In this document: in pieces, positions 34,590 to 44,135 of the stretch
Layout of the letters: each line of letters begins with the position of its first letter
Position numbering within the stretch: the stretch's first letter is position 1
Origin: an uncultured Ardenticatenia bacterium
GTDB lineage: Bacteria > Chloroflexota > Anaerolineae > 4572-78 > NAK82
Assembly: GCA_937127125.1 (NCBI GenBank)
Contig: CAKZLO010000035.1
Coordinates: 62,001-126,000 of the forward strand
Reading direction: 5' to 3'
Length of the DNA stretch: 64,000 bases
Position numbers and translations under genes: made by a program
Notes under the pieces: model-generated
Seen by the model: the letters and a program-made list of their open reading frames with translations, nothing else
What the model was told of the DNA's origin: nothing
Databases searched by the model: none

Positions 34590-35139
34590 ATGTCACCTCC
34601 GTCATTACCGAATCTTATTATACGTTATGACCCGCATATTTGCCATAACAACCTTAAAACTCGCCCTTACGGTCTGGGAAACTCCTTAGCAGGTGCTTGC
34701 GCCCTCTCTACCATTAGGTAGTACTAGACCATACCAACCACAAGTTCTTGCGTCCGGACGTGTTATTGCGGGCACAACCTTAAATCACGGACACGCCCTC
34801 ACGTGAACTTGAAAAATCGCATTGACGCGTCACCTGCTTTATGTTAGAATGGAAAGCGCATTGCACTCACAACATGCTTACCTAGCACCCCTGACAGGGC
34901 AAGGTTAACATCAAGCCATAGGCCTCCACAGTACCTATGGCGTCGGCTCTGGACACCTTGTCCATACTTGTAGTTGGCCGACCGACGGACTTTTGCATCA
35001 GAATAGCAGTTTATTGCATGGAGCGTCTTATTGAGACGACCATAGAGGGGTTTTTGTGTCTCTAATAACGCCCACAGACGCGCCAAGCGTCGAGATACTC
35101 ATGGAACATCTGAGCGTGTCTCATAAGAGGTTGGGACAT
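34590..35139. other. Divergent intergenic region upstream of dnaA
   Basis: About 550 bases between the response regulator and dnaA. It contains the dnaA promoter (34822-34850), a -10-like TATAAT for the response regulator (34617-34622, minus strand), and small hairpins (CGTCTTATTGAGACG near 35025). I searched for DnaA boxes of the form TTATCCACA and found only a poor match (TTGTCCATA, near 34959), with no cluster and no long AT-rich stretch, so an oriC here is not supported. Confidence 0.6.
34822..34850 (+). promoter_or_regulatory. Promoter of dnaA
   Basis: TTGACG (34822-34827), a 17-base spacer and TAGAAT (34845-34850). It leaves a leader of about 280 bases before the chosen dnaA start. Confidence 0.7.
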
Positions 35140-36516
35140 ATGGTGAATCCGCAGATGGTGTGGCAAACCGCCCTTGGCGAGTTACAAATGCAGATGACCA
35201 AGGCAACTTTCGACACATGGGTCAAACCGACCCGGGCAATTGCGTACGAAGACGGCACGTTCATTATCGGCGTACAAAATGGCTATGCCAAGGACTGGCT
35301 GGAGAACAGGTTGATGGGCATCATCAAACGTACGCTGACCGGCATTATCAATCGCTCGGTCGAGGTGCGCTTTGTTGTGCAAGCACAACCATTGCGCCCA
35401 TCGCAGCCCCCCTCGGCACTGCAACTACGTTCACCTGATGAAAACGAGGGAAATTCCAGCAAGGCATCTGATTTCTCTGCACTTTCTGGTCATCCCTCAC
35501 GATTCGCCCTCAACACACAGTACACATTCGAACGCTTCATCGTCGGCAGCTCGAACCGTCTGGCTTATGCAGCTTGCCTGGCTGTAGCAGAGACACCTGC
35601 GAGTGCCTACAACCCCCTGTTCATCTATGGAGGCGTGGGACTGGGTAAGACCCACCTGCTCCAGGCAATCGGCAACTATGCATTGGCGCACCACTTGAAG
35701 GTGCTGTATGTCTCCTCCGAGACTTTCACCAATGATCTCATCAACGCTATTCGTACCCGTTCTACTGAGGCATTCCGCGAGTGCTACCGTAGCGCGGACT
35801 ACCTGCTGGTGGACGACATACAGTTTATCGCTGGCAAGGAAGGCACCCAGGAAGAATTCTTTCATACCTTCAATGCACTGCATTCCTCCGGACGCCAGAT
35901 TGTTATGTCAAGTGATCGTCCACCACAGGCGATTACCACCTTGGAGGAACGTCTGGCTTCACGCTTTCAGTGGGGACTCATCGCTGATATCCAGCCACCC
36001 GATCTAGAGTTGCGCATTGCTATTTTACGCGCCAAAGCGGAAACGCAAGGGGTGCTTCTGCCCGATGATGTGGCCTATTTCATTGCCAGACAGATGCAGA
36101 GTAACATCCGCGAACTGGAGGGAGCTCTCAACCGTGTGCTGGCAAATGCGCGGCTGAGCGGTGCAGCGATCACGCTGGATGTGGCACAACGCACTTTGGG
36201 CGACTTGGTGGAACGCAGACAGCGCGTTAGCATTTCGGAGATCATCGCCACGGTGTCTGCCTACTACGGTGTGTCAGAGGAAGAGCTACTAGGTCCTAGC
36301 CGCCACAAGGAAGTAGTTATGCCACGACAAATGGTGATGTACCTAGCGCGACAGGAAGCCGGCGCCTCGCTTCCTGAGATCGGCCAAGCTTTGGGCGGCC
36401 GCGATCACACCACTATCCTACATGGCACCCAGAAAATCGTCTGCGAGATCGAACGCAAGGATGCATTGCGCCGCGACGTGATGGCTATCCGCGAGCGCTT
36501 ATATCGTGAGCGTTAA
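35140..36516 (+). CDS. dnaA: Chromosomal replication initiator DnaA
   Basis: About 458 residues. Domain I (WQTALGELQMQMTKATFDTWVKP), a short linker, the AAA+ domain III with Walker A GGVGLGKTHLLQ, Walker B LLVDDIQF and sensor 1 QIVMSSDRPP, and domain IV with the DnaA box-binding GRDHTTILHG. It assembles on oriC and opens the duplex. The frame is open from 35056; ATG 35140 is preferred because domain I homology begins there and AGAGG is upstream. Monocistronic, with its own promoter. Confidence 0.96.
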   Translation: MVNPQMVWQTALGELQMQMTKATFDTWVKPTRAIAYEDGTFIIGVQNGYAKDWLENRLMGIIKRTLTGIINRSVEVRFVVQAQPLRPSQPPSALQLRSPDENEGNSSKASDFSALSGHPSRFALNTQYTFERFIVGSSNRLAYAACLAVAETPASAYNPLFIYGGVGLGKTHLLQAIGNYALAHHLKVLYVSSETFTNDLINAIRTRSTEAFRECYRSADYLLVDDIQFIAGKEGTQEEFFHTFNALHSSGRQIVMSSDRPPQAITTLEERLASRFQWGLIADIQPPDLELRIAILRAKAETQGVLLPDDVAYFIARQMQSNIRELEGALNRVLANARLSGAAITLDVAQRTLGDLVERRQRVSISEIIATVSAYYGVSEEELLGPSRHKEVVMPRQMVMYLARQEAGASLPEIGQALGGRDHTTILHGTQKIVCEIERKDALRRDVMAIRERLYRER

Positions 36517-36605
36517 GAAACCTCACTCCTTTGTCCTCGACCCCATTGTAGTGAAAGAGACAAGGGGATATACGTTCTATTCCCAGAGGAGGCACACAGA
36601 GCAGA

Positions 36606-37883
36606 ATGGACGAGACTAACCGCCAGAGATTGCGCATCACGCAGCACCAGCTGGAGATGATCAACGCATTGCTGCTCGATCCAGAGACTCGTGTCATCAA
36701 TGACTTTCTGGCAGTGGTGGAGAAGTACGGCTCGGTGGAGGAGATCAACCGCAAGGCGGAGGAGGCACGCCGTTTGCCCAACCTTTTGGCACGTTTGAAA
36801 GACATTCGTTCACCCTATCTTGACGATTTGTACTGGCTCATGGAGCAACGCGACCGTGGCGCCTTCGTCAGTATCGCAGAATACCGACGTATGGTGCTGG
36901 GCGACCGGGCAGAGCAAATGCAATTCGACGACCGCTTGGCGGTGGTGCTAGAGATCAGCGCGTTGCAGTACTTTCCATGGCTGATCAGCGAGGCATGTCA
37001 AGCTATCGAACGTCGTGAGCTAATGCCGGGACGCTACATCCGGGTGCGCAAGATGAAGGAACAAGAACGCGACAACGGCGACATCCTAGCAGTTGCGGCT
37101 GCAACGCAAATTATCGGTGCCAGCTACGTTGAGACGCTGGACACTCGCGGCACGGACGGCGCCAACATCCACTTAGGCGGACCCGAAACGATCACCGGTT
37201 ACTTCGGTGGGGTGGGCCAGCCCAATGACTATGCCCTTAAATGGCTAGACGAGTATCTGTATTACTATACCACATACGGCATCAGACAGGTGCTCAATGT
37301 CAATTCGGGCACTGTGTTGCTTGGCTATTTGCTACACAAAATCGGGGTAGACAACGAGTTCAAGATTTCCGTCTTTATGGGCAACGACAACCCTTATGCC
37401 GCTCTGTGGACGCTCATTGGTGCACGCCTTTTCGCGCGGGATGACGGCAGCGTCCCCCTGATAGGATTTAACTGGAGCAATAGTGTCAACAACCCAACCA
37501 TTGAGCTCACAACACAAGTGCGCAAGAAGCTTGGCTTCGAGGACCTGGTGCGCTTCGAACACCATATCACCGAAACATGGAAATCTATTGTACGCCAGCC
37601 CTACTTGCGTCGCGACGAGCTGGTGGAGCTGGCTTCCCGAGTGCCCAACATTGCTGCCAAGCACGAAGGGGGCGATCCTGACATAGAGCAGACGCGAGCA
37701 CATCCTTCGGACATTTTGGACTATTTTCGAGAGAAGGCAGAAATCGAGGCCAGTGGCGATATGGCTTTCTTAGAGTGCAACTACTTGGACAAGCACGATG
37801 CGCTTAACCGCACGGCGCGCGCCTTGACCGAGCACGGGCTTACCTTCGTGGCAGCGCGTCATTTGCACGAACACGCAGTCTGA
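36606..37883 (+). CDS. Unrecognised 425-residue protein
   Basis: A soluble protein of 425 residues with no signal peptide or membrane helix. The N-terminal 120 residues are helical and charged. The remainder alternates helices and strands (ILAVAAATQIIGASYVETLD, HLGGPETITGYFGGVGQP, VLNVNSGTVLLGYLLH, PLIGFNWSNSVNNPTIEL), suggesting a TIM-barrel-like or phosphate-binding fold, with an acidic-His C-terminus (HPSDILDYFREKAEIEA, RHLHEHAV). I do not recognise the family. AGAGGAGG precedes the ATG at 13 bases. It lies after dnaA and converges on the amino-sugar island, so it could belong to that metabolism, but nothing proves it. Confidence 0.8.
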   Translation: MDETNRQRLRITQHQLEMINALLLDPETRVINDFLAVVEKYGSVEEINRKAEEARRLPNLLARLKDIRSPYLDDLYWLMEQRDRGAFVSIAEYRRMVLGDRAEQMQFDDRLAVVLEISALQYFPWLISEACQAIERRELMPGRYIRVRKMKEQERDNGDILAVAAATQIIGASYVETLDTRGTDGANIHLGGPETITGYFGGVGQPNDYALKWLDEYLYYYTTYGIRQVLNVNSGTVLLGYLLHKIGVDNEFKISVFMGNDNPYAALWTLIGARLFARDDGSVPLIGFNWSNSVNNPTIELTTQVRKKLGFEDLVRFEHHITETWKSIVRQPYLRRDELVELASRVPNIAAKHEGGDPDIEQTRAHPSDILDYFREKAEIEASGDMAFLECNYLDKHDALNRTARALTEHGLTFVAARHLHEHAV

Positions 37884-37939
37884 CTTCCGGATTGTCGGAT
37901 ACAATCTCCTCAGTTAGGATAGTTAGTCTGTGCACGAAT

Positions 37940-37959
37940 ACGAAGCATTTCCGCTTCGT
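37940..37959. terminator. Hairpin between the converging genes
   Basis: ACGAAGC and GCTTCGT pair around a six-base loop between the 425-residue gene (plus) and the GatZ-like gene (minus). Confidence 0.45.
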
Positions 37960-37960
37960 G

Positions 37961-39229
37961 CTAATCTCCTAGCAGAGTCACTGTGTCGAACAAGTGGTAG
38001 GCCAGAACATATTTTTCCATACAGCGCGCAATCCGCTCGACCACTACTGCATGTGGGTCAGGGATAATAGGCGCAAGGTTGTGATACAGCTGCTGTCGTG
38101 CAGCTACCACTTGGGGGGACGTCCATACGTAACGAGCACCAGTCTGTGTCAACCATGCACGCCGCTCCGGCGCCAACCCACGCCAGATTGACTGGGCATC
38201 CGGTTGCGCCATATCCGTCTGGCCAGAGCCAGGATACTCCTCTGGCAATAACCATTTGCGCCAGCGCATCGAGTCGTATACTGCTTTCTCCAGAGCCGCC
38301 ATAAAACCGGATAGCTCGATATGGTGCCGACTTCGCTTGGCATCCGCCTCCTTGGCGCACAGCTCCTGTAATGCCAGATACTCCTCAGCTGTGAACTCCG
38401 GCCCAACGTTGGCGCCTCCCATCCCGGTGGCTGGGTACTCGGACGGATTCTCTACCCAATCGGTGTAGTGCCCCTTGATCAATGATCCAAGTGGTGCCAC
38501 CACCTCATAAAGCCAACGTGCCGATTCCGGGTCGAAGAAGGTGGTATGCAAGTCAGTACCCACACGCGCCACAATGAAGCATGGCCAAGCGGCTAGCAGA
38601 TTGCGCTCTGCTAATCCCATGCGAAGGCCGTGTACAAAGCGACAGAATGCATCACGATCCACTAGCCCTCCGTGTACCTCTTCAGTGCCCACTTCGTAGG
38701 AGACCGGCGGCAGATTGCGTCGTTCACGTTCACGTTCCGCATGTTCAATCAACTCAATGGTGCGCGCCACCACGATCTCAACAGGCACCGGTTGACCAGG
38801 CGGCAGAGTGCGATCCACTGTGGGATCGATATGCAAGAGTGCATAGCCGGCCTCCAGGCACGCCACTAATGACGCTTTCACCTCTTCCATTGTCTCCTCG
38901 TAGGAGAGATTGGCTAACGCGTGGACATCCTTGAGCCATGGGCCTCCGTGATCGAGACAAGGATAGAGAGGACCATCCCAGCGATACTTCGCAGCGTAGT
39001 GGCGAATTGAAGCGACAAAAGTGCCCGGTGTCCAGCCCGTGTATCCTCCATCGCGATCCACCTGATTCAATGTCGCGGCGAACAGCATAGGCATGTTGTT
39101 GGCTGCCGCCGCCTTGACAGCCGCCTCAAGCACAGCTGCTGAGTTGGGACAAGCAGCTAACAGGGTCAGCTGGATGCCCTGTGCACGCAGAGCGATCATA
39201 CGGGCGACAATATCATTAAGGGATCTCAT
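37961..39229 (-). CDS. GatZ/KbaZ-like tagatose-bisphosphate aldolase subunit
   Basis: 422 residues of the family of GatZ and KbaZ (once called tagatose-6-phosphate kinase), the non-catalytic partner needed by class II tagatose-1,6-bisphosphate aldolase. Family features include [35 protein letters not shown] and [13 protein letters not shown], and the [14 protein letters not shown] segment. No GatY/KbaY catalytic subunit is in the window, so this one may act alone or with a distant partner. It is the last gene of the minus-strand series with PfkB kinase, NagB-like and MttB-like genes, suggesting an aldolase step after amino-sugar conversion. Confidence 0.8.
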   Translation of the reverse strand: MRSLNDIVARMIALRAQGIQLTLLAACPNSAAVLEAAVKAAAANNMPMLFAATLNQVDRDGGYTGWTPGTFVASIRHYAAKYRWDGPLYPCLDHGGPWLKDVHALANLSYEETMEEVKASLVACLEAGYALLHIDPTVDRTLPPGQPVPVEIVVARTIELIEHAERERERRNLPPVSYEVGTEEVHGGLVDRDAFCRFVHGLRMGLAERNLLAAWPCFIVARVGTDLHTTFFDPESARWLYEVVAPLGSLIKGHYTDWVENPSEYPATGMGGANVGPEFTAEEYLALQELCAKEADAKRSRHHIELSGFMAALEKAVYDSMRWRKWLLPEEYPGSGQTDMAQPDAQSIWRGLAPERRAWLTQTGARYVWTSPQVVAARQQLYHNLAPIIPDPHAVVVERIARCMEKYVLAYHLFDTVTLLGD

Positions 39230-39301
39230 CGTGAGATAGCCTCCCTCTCCATCTCTATGCCAGAGTGCGCGCCAACAAATGTGGTACGCTATACTTGGGC
39301 A

Positions 39302-40345
39302 CTACGACGCCAGCAAGCGATACACTGCTTCGTCCAAGGGTATATGCATGCGCTCAACAAGCTGACGTAAAGTGACACGGTTAGTCTCCTTATTGATCGT
39401 GTGTGGCGATGTAACTGAGTGAGCAGCAACCAGCACACCCAATTCATGGGCTTGATGCAGCGTGAGCCCTGCCACCAACCCCACAAGCACACCTGCCAAG
39501 AAGGCATCACCCGCACCAGCTGTGCTGACGACAGTGACCGGAATAGCTGGCCGATACACTAGCTGCCGACTATCCCAGCTCCAGCTGCCGTGTGCGCCAG
39601 CTGTGACAGTCAGCCAAGCGGCTGGATTCAGCCGCATCAACTCTTCTACGGCCGCCTGCGCGATCACAGCAGGTGCATATTCTTCCGCGTCCAGATGAGC
39701 GAACGCAGCGGCTTCGCTACGGTTGAGCGCCAGCAAGTCCATCTGCTGCAACATACCCAGCTGCATCGCCTCGGCCAGCTCCCCGGTAGCGAACGCACTC
39801 ACCCGGAACATGTGATAACGGGTGCCCAACTCCAAAAGTGCCTGGCGCGCTGCAAGTGGCACTTCGGGTGCTGCCAAGGCAATACCATGACCAGCGAAGC
39901 GACCAAATTCGGGCTCGGTTGTCCGGACGTATGCAGCATCCACATGCGCACTTGCCGAATCATCGGTGGTCAGATTGCCACCGCTGCCGTCCGGGTAGAT
40001 AAAGCAAAAGGAGAAAAGTGTTTCCAAACCGGGCGCAACTTGGACATAGCACGTGTTCAGCCCTGCCTCCTGCATCTCACGTACCAACCTTTCTCCCACT
40101 TCGTCTTCACCCACCTTACCGATAGGGATCGTGGTGAATGACGCTCCCAACAGAGTTTGAACATAATGGCAAATAATGTGCAGCTTGCAGTAATCGCGCC
40201 GCGGGAGAAAGTGACCGCTGCGACTCTCCTCACGTCCCAACGTGTGATTGCCTTTGATGGCAAAAAAGGAACCAGCACCAATGCCTCCCACACCTATTAG
40301 AGCGCGGTAAGGTGCTCTAGCGATATCGACATAGAGCGGATTCAT
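39302..40345 (-). CDS. PfkB-family carbohydrate kinase
   Basis: About 347 residues with the ribokinase/PfkB fold. The ATP/anion-hole motif TAGAGDAFLAGVLVG (about 268-282) with the catalytic Asp and the N-terminal GGIGAGSFFAIKGNHTLGREES are visible. It would phosphorylate a sugar or sugar phosphate. ATG at 40345 overlaps the stop of the NagB-like gene (ATGA), so both are made together. The frame extends five codons upstream. The neighbouring GatZ-like gene points to a hexose or hexose-phosphate 1- or 6-kinase, but the substrate is inferred from context. Confidence 0.87.
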   Translation of the reverse strand: MNPLYVDIARAPYRALIGVGGIGAGSFFAIKGNHTLGREESRSGHFLPRRDYCKLHIICHYVQTLLGASFTTIPIGKVGEDEVGERLVREMQEAGLNTCYVQVAPGLETLFSFCFIYPDGSGGNLTTDDSASAHVDAAYVRTTEPEFGRFAGHGIALAAPEVPLAARQALLELGTRYHMFRVSAFATGELAEAMQLGMLQQMDLLALNRSEAAAFAHLDAEEYAPAVIAQAAVEELMRLNPAAWLTVTAGAHGSWSWDSRQLVYRPAIPVTVVSTAGAGDAFLAGVLVGLVAGLTLHQAHELGVLVAAHSVTSPHTINKETNRVTLRQLVERMHIPLDEAVYRLLAS

Positions 40346-41232
40346 ACACCCAGATCCCACTCTGGATGTTCACTGATGGGGTGGCGAGCAGTGTCAACGG
40401 TCGCGGTGATAAGTGCATCGGGGTGTTCCTGCAACAAAGTAATAGGGTAATCAGGGGTAAGTGGACCAAAAAGTGCTACGCGTAACGCGGTCTGCTTCCA
40501 AGCACCCGTATCACTGAAGAGTCGCACCTTTTTCGCGGAGAGACATTCCTTGACACCCAATGTGATGGACATCGGCGGCACGAACTGATAGGCGCTACCA
40601 AAGGTTCGTTGTGCCAAGGCCAGGATGGTATCCCAGTTATTCTCCTGAATCCGAATGCTGGAGTTTCGCAGCTCGTTCAAAGTGACCTGACTGTAAGGAT
40701 GGCGACGTGCCTGGTTGTAGGCAATGTGGCCATCCTGTCCCCAACCACCATAGGTGATGTCAATAGGTGCCGACCAGATACGTTCACGTACTTGTTCCAT
40801 TGTGGCAGGGGTCAACCAGTTGCGATTCTCCTCCGGAACAGCCAGTTCAGCATCCACCGGGTCGTAAAAGAGACGTTCCATCTCGCCGCGAAAGCTGTAG
40901 GGATGCCGGCGCGGCAGCTCGCGTCCCTGCCAGTCCAAACATTCGTCCATGTGGAAGACGATCAGATTACGCAAGCTCACCCGCTCTCGATTGACCAGCT
41001 CGGTAAAAGGACGATACCAGCAGCTGGGGCCACATGGGATAATGGCACGGGTCACTTCCCCGCGTGCATTGTGCGCCTTAATCTCCTCTACCAGCTCACG
41101 CGCCATCAGCTGCCCCATCTCGACTGAGTCTTTGCATAGACGGAAGGGCACTTTGAGGCGCGGATGGTTTTCCAACTCGTAGTAGGGGATTTTGCACCAC
41201 TCGTATAGCTCGCGTGGGGTGATTACAGTCAT
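40342..41232 (-). CDS. NagB-like sugar-phosphate isomerase, altered catalytic acid
   Basis: 296 residues related to glucosamine-6-phosphate deaminase/6-phosphogluconolactonase. Aligned motifs: VFHMDECL (NagB DEY, catalytic Asp), GGWGQDGHIAYNQA (NagB GxGxDGHIAFNE, with the general-base Asp and His) and MSITLGVKE. The Glu of the classical Asp-His-Glu triad is Gln here (IAYNQA), and the LPTGxTP substrate loop is replaced by PCGPSCWY. It may use a different substrate than GlcN6P or be an isomerase/regulatory homolog. Overlaps the PfkB gene by four bases and follows the MttB-like gene by 79 bases. Confidence 0.82.
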   Translation of the reverse strand: MTVITPRELYEWCKIPYYELENHPRLKVPFRLCKDSVEMGQLMARELVEEIKAHNARGEVTRAIIPCGPSCWYRPFTELVNRERVSLRNLIVFHMDECLDWQGRELPRRHPYSFRGEMERLFYDPVDAELAVPEENRNWLTPATMEQVRERIWSAPIDITYGGWGQDGHIAYNQARRHPYSQVTLNELRNSSIRIQENNWDTILALAQRTFGSAYQFVPPMSITLGVKECLSAKKVRLFSDTGAWKQTALRVALFGPLTPDYPITLLQEHPDALITATVDTARHPISEHPEWDLGV

Positions 41233-41311
41233 TCCTGGTACGTCTCCTCTGCGAAAGTGATGAATGCCACGCGATGAGAGGATATCATGCGTGGCGTTGA
41301 AATGTCAATGT

Positions 41312-42808
41312 TCACCCGAGGAGCTCCTCGCGCGCGGCGGCAGTGATGCGTTCCAGCTCGCTCAGGAAGGCAACGTCACGTTCGGGTGAGACGTGAGTCT
41401 CCACCAGCCGCCGCCAGTCACGTTCAGCCATATCTAACAGTCGCCGGTCAGCCTCATCGTGACGATAGCTTGTCTCGCGTCGGTAAGTGCGATCGAAATA
41501 GCACGTGTTCCACAACAACTCACGGAAATGTGCCAGCGTGTGATCACTGCTGATGTAAGCCTCTTGCTCACAAAAGGCCAGCTGATGGATCAAATCTACA
41601 CACAACGTCTCGTCGTTCACCACCACTCCCTTCGCCAGCCCATACAGGGCGTGGTTCATATCCAGGTCGAGCATTGCTTGGGTAGGCGAGAAAGCAGATC
41701 CATTATCCAGCAGTCCAATGCCAAGCGGAGCACTCACCATTGCTGCCAATGCCAGCTGACGGTACGTCTTCATGAAAGCGGCTTGAATACCAGGGCATTT
41801 GACCTCCACATAGGCAGGCTCGACGTTTAGTACGATACCATACTTGAAGCGGAAGAGTTGATGCAACAAGGCATCAGTCAGGATGGCTGCTGGTGTGGCG
41901 TAACAAATCTGGGTCGTTTTCATGTCCATTTCGCCCGAGATAGCAGTTGCGAAGTAGAAAGCATCCGGCGCAATTAGCGAGCAGGCAGTGATACAGCCCA
42001 AGATCTCAGCGGTGGCAATGACAGCGCTGCCGGCTGGAGTAACCGGTGTCGTGCCGCCTAAGATCGGCATGGGCGCAAAGTTGATAGGGAAGCGGTAGCG
42101 TAGCGCCTCGGCCAGCACATTGCAAGGATGTGTATCTAGCTTCAAGGGAGACGTAGTACAGTAGGCGTGAGCAAACAATGGAGGCTGAGTGCGCAAAGCT
42201 TCCTCTTGGTCTGACATACCCATAACCGCAAGCGCCAGCTGGGCCATCTCGGCTAGATACTTGACCTGGCGCGGATCGGAGACGCCCACCCAGCCTGGCT
42301 TGTTGGTGTGCAACAACAACAGACGAGCTGACTCAATTGACTCAATGCTCGAATCGTACTCAGCGATGATGAACGGCGCATTAACCGCTTTTACTGCTTC
42401 CAAAGCGTCACCCAACTTGATCATGTCGATCTGGTCTTGTACAGTAGGCGGCCGATAGCACCCTGCTGGATAATCATATATTGACGGTGTCGTAAAGCCA
42501 TAGTCCACTACGAACTCGTCTGGCCAAGCAGCATCATATTCGGGTAGCTCTCGGCAGAAGGGGTACCACAGCGATGAGCGCACCATACGGTAGCGGTTGC
42601 GCTGTGCAGCGATCTGACGTTCTACAACCTCTGGGCAAAACCAGGCACGCTGCCGCTCGAAATCAACCCGACAACCGGCGTCGGCCAGCGCCTCAAGCAA
42701 AAAGCGCCCTCGCAATATTAAGCCAGTCCTCTCCAGTACCTCGAGCGCAGCCTGGTGGATGCGTTCTATGCCAGCATCGTCAACGACGCGCAGTAATCCC
42801 TTGAGCAT
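41312..42808 (-). CDS. MttB-superfamily methyltransferase, non-pyrrolysine
   Basis: About 498 residues of the trimethylamine methyltransferase superfamily (MttB/MtgB), a TIM-barrel-like fold in which the substrate methyl group is passed to a corrinoid protein. The pattern includes PPTVQDQIDMIKLGDALE, NKPGWVGVSD, TSPLKLDTHPCNVLAEALR and GGTTPVTPAGSAVIATAEILG. The reading frame has no in-frame UAG, so it is not a pyrrolysine enzyme. The classical corrinoid partner (MttC-like) and the reductive activator RamA are absent here. ATG at 42808 has AAAGGAGATC at good spacing; the longer frame to 42895 lacks this. Own promoter at 42979-43007. Substrate unknown. Confidence 0.83.
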   Translation of the reverse strand: MLKGLLRVVDDAGIERIHQAALEVLERTGLILRGRFLLEALADAGCRVDFERQRAWFCPEVVERQIAAQRNRYRMVRSSLWYPFCRELPEYDAAWPDEFVVDYGFTTPSIYDYPAGCYRPPTVQDQIDMIKLGDALEAVKAVNAPFIIAEYDSSIESIESARLLLLHTNKPGWVGVSDPRQVKYLAEMAQLALAVMGMSDQEEALRTQPPLFAHAYCTTSPLKLDTHPCNVLAEALRYRFPINFAPMPILGGTTPVTPAGSAVIATAEILGCITACSLIAPDAFYFATAISGEMDMKTTQICYATPAAILTDALLHQLFRFKYGIVLNVEPAYVEVKCPGIQAAFMKTYRQLALAAMVSAPLGIGLLDNGSAFSPTQAMLDLDMNHALYGLAKGVVVNDETLCVDLIHQLAFCEQEAYISSDHTLAHFRELLWNTCYFDRTYRRETSYRHDEADRRLLDMAERDWRRLVETHVSPERDVAFLSELERITAAAREELLG

Positions 42809-42978
42809 CTGGCAGATCTCCTTTCCTCTTGGGGGGATACATGGTCCCGGTACATGGATGGCATTCCAGCTCACGGTGGAGCGATCTTGTGTCACTTGAA
42901 TGGTTAACAGTCAGTAGTCCACGACCACGGTCGGGAGGGGTGCTCTGCAAGCACAATCGCAGATCCTCGGGTGTTTCG

Positions 42979-43007
42979 AGGATATCACTGGTACAGTATC
43001 CTGTCAA
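42979..43007 (-). promoter_or_regulatory. Promoter of the MttB-like/NagB-like/PfkB/GatZ-like operon
   Basis: On the minus strand, TTGACA (43002-43007), a 17-base spacer and TATCCT (42979-42984). It leaves a leader of about 160 bases (42809-42972) that shows no clear known riboswitch. Confidence 0.65.
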
Positions 43008-43277
43008 CGTGCACATCCTTGTCATCATCTATTTCCTTCTCCCAACGCCTACCTCTGAAGCCAACTTCCAAAGCAGGTGACTCGATCCGGATAAGCTTGT
43101 CCTCTAGCTGCTAGCTGCCCGGAAGACTTGCGCACGGGAGATGGTCAAACTCATCAGGTGCCGGCCAGCGCTTCGTACGCTACAAATTTCATCGTCGACG
43201 CAATCCGTGGTACATTGAGGAAAGATTTTTCCCGTGGAGCAATCTTGGGGATGATCCCCAATAATGAGGAGGCCGCT

Positions 43278-44126
43278 ATGAAATTCACTATGCCCACTGC
43301 TCAACTATTCGTCCCGGATGGTCTGCCAGAGGAAGAAGCACTGGCGCGTACGACTCACATGGCGATCAGTGCCCACCAAGACGACCTGGAGATCATGGCT
43401 GCGCATGGTATCCTGCACTGTTTTCAGCAGCCAGACCGCTGGTTCACTGGTGTCGTAGTGACCAACGGCGCAGGATCACCGCGTGATGATCTGTATAAGG
43501 ACTACACGGATGAACAGATGCGCGTGGTGCGCATTAAGGAACAGAAAAAGGCTGCTGTAGTGGGAGAATACGCGGCACAAGCATTGCTCGACTATCCCAG
43601 TTCAGCGGTCAAGGACAGCAACAACCTTGGTCCCATTACGGACATTGCTGCCTTGCTACGTTTGGCGCGACCAGAAGTGGTGTACACACACAATCTGGCT
43701 GACAAACACGATACACACGTAGGCGTAGCAGTGCGTGTGATCCAAGCCATCCGCAGCTTACCCGTTGACCAGCGCCCCAAGGAGATTTATGGATGCGAGG
43801 TGTGGCGCGATCTGGATTGGTTGCTTGATGAGGACAAGGTGGCGCTCGATGTGTCAGCACATCCTAACTTGCAAGCTGCCTTATTAGGCATCTTTGACTC
43901 GCAGATCTGCGGCGGCAAGCGGTATGACTTAGCGACTTTGGGACGTCGCCGTGCTCATGCCACATACCACGCGTCTCACGAGGTGGACGTGAGCGAGGGG
44001 CTAACGTTTGCGATGAACCTCACGCCACTGATTGAGGATCCACAACGCGACATCGCTGCATATGTGCTGGAACACATCGAGCGCTTCGCCCAAGATGTGC
44101 GTCAGCGCATCAGCAAGTTCGTCTAA
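43278..44126 (+). CDS. PIG-L family deacetylase
   Basis: 282 residues of the zinc-dependent LmbE/PIG-L N-acetylglucosamine deacetylase family. The metal site is formed by AHQDDLEI (a form of AHPDDE) and HTHVG (HxxH-like) in TLADKHDTHVGVAV. The N-terminus has VVVTNGAGSPRDD. It would remove acetyl groups from N-acetyl amino sugars or conjugates. It lies inside the amino-sugar island, divergent from the MttB-like operon and convergent with the UroD-like gene. ATG at 43278 follows GAGGAGGCCGCT; the open frame to 43128 has no ribosome site and extends into the intergenic region. Confidence 0.87.
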   Translation: MKFTMPTAQLFVPDGLPEEEALARTTHMAISAHQDDLEIMAAHGILHCFQQPDRWFTGVVVTNGAGSPRDDLYKDYTDEQMRVVRIKEQKKAAVVGEYAAQALLDYPSSAVKDSNNLGPITDIAALLRLARPEVVYTHNLADKHDTHVGVAVRVIQAIRSLPVDQRPKEIYGCEVWRDLDWLLDEDKVALDVSAHPNLQAALLGIFDSQICGGKRYDLATLGRRRAHATYHASHEVDVSEGLTFAMNLTPLIEDPQRDIAAYVLEHIERFAQDVRQRISKFV

Positions 44127-44135
44127 AGCGGATAG

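Noticed and set aside
34590-35139. Replication origin beside dnaA
   Set aside because: No cluster of TTATCCACA-like boxes and no AT-rich unwinding stretch.
41312-42808. Pyrrolysine-containing trimethylamine methyltransferase
   Set aside because: The reading frame has no internal UAG and is full length without it.
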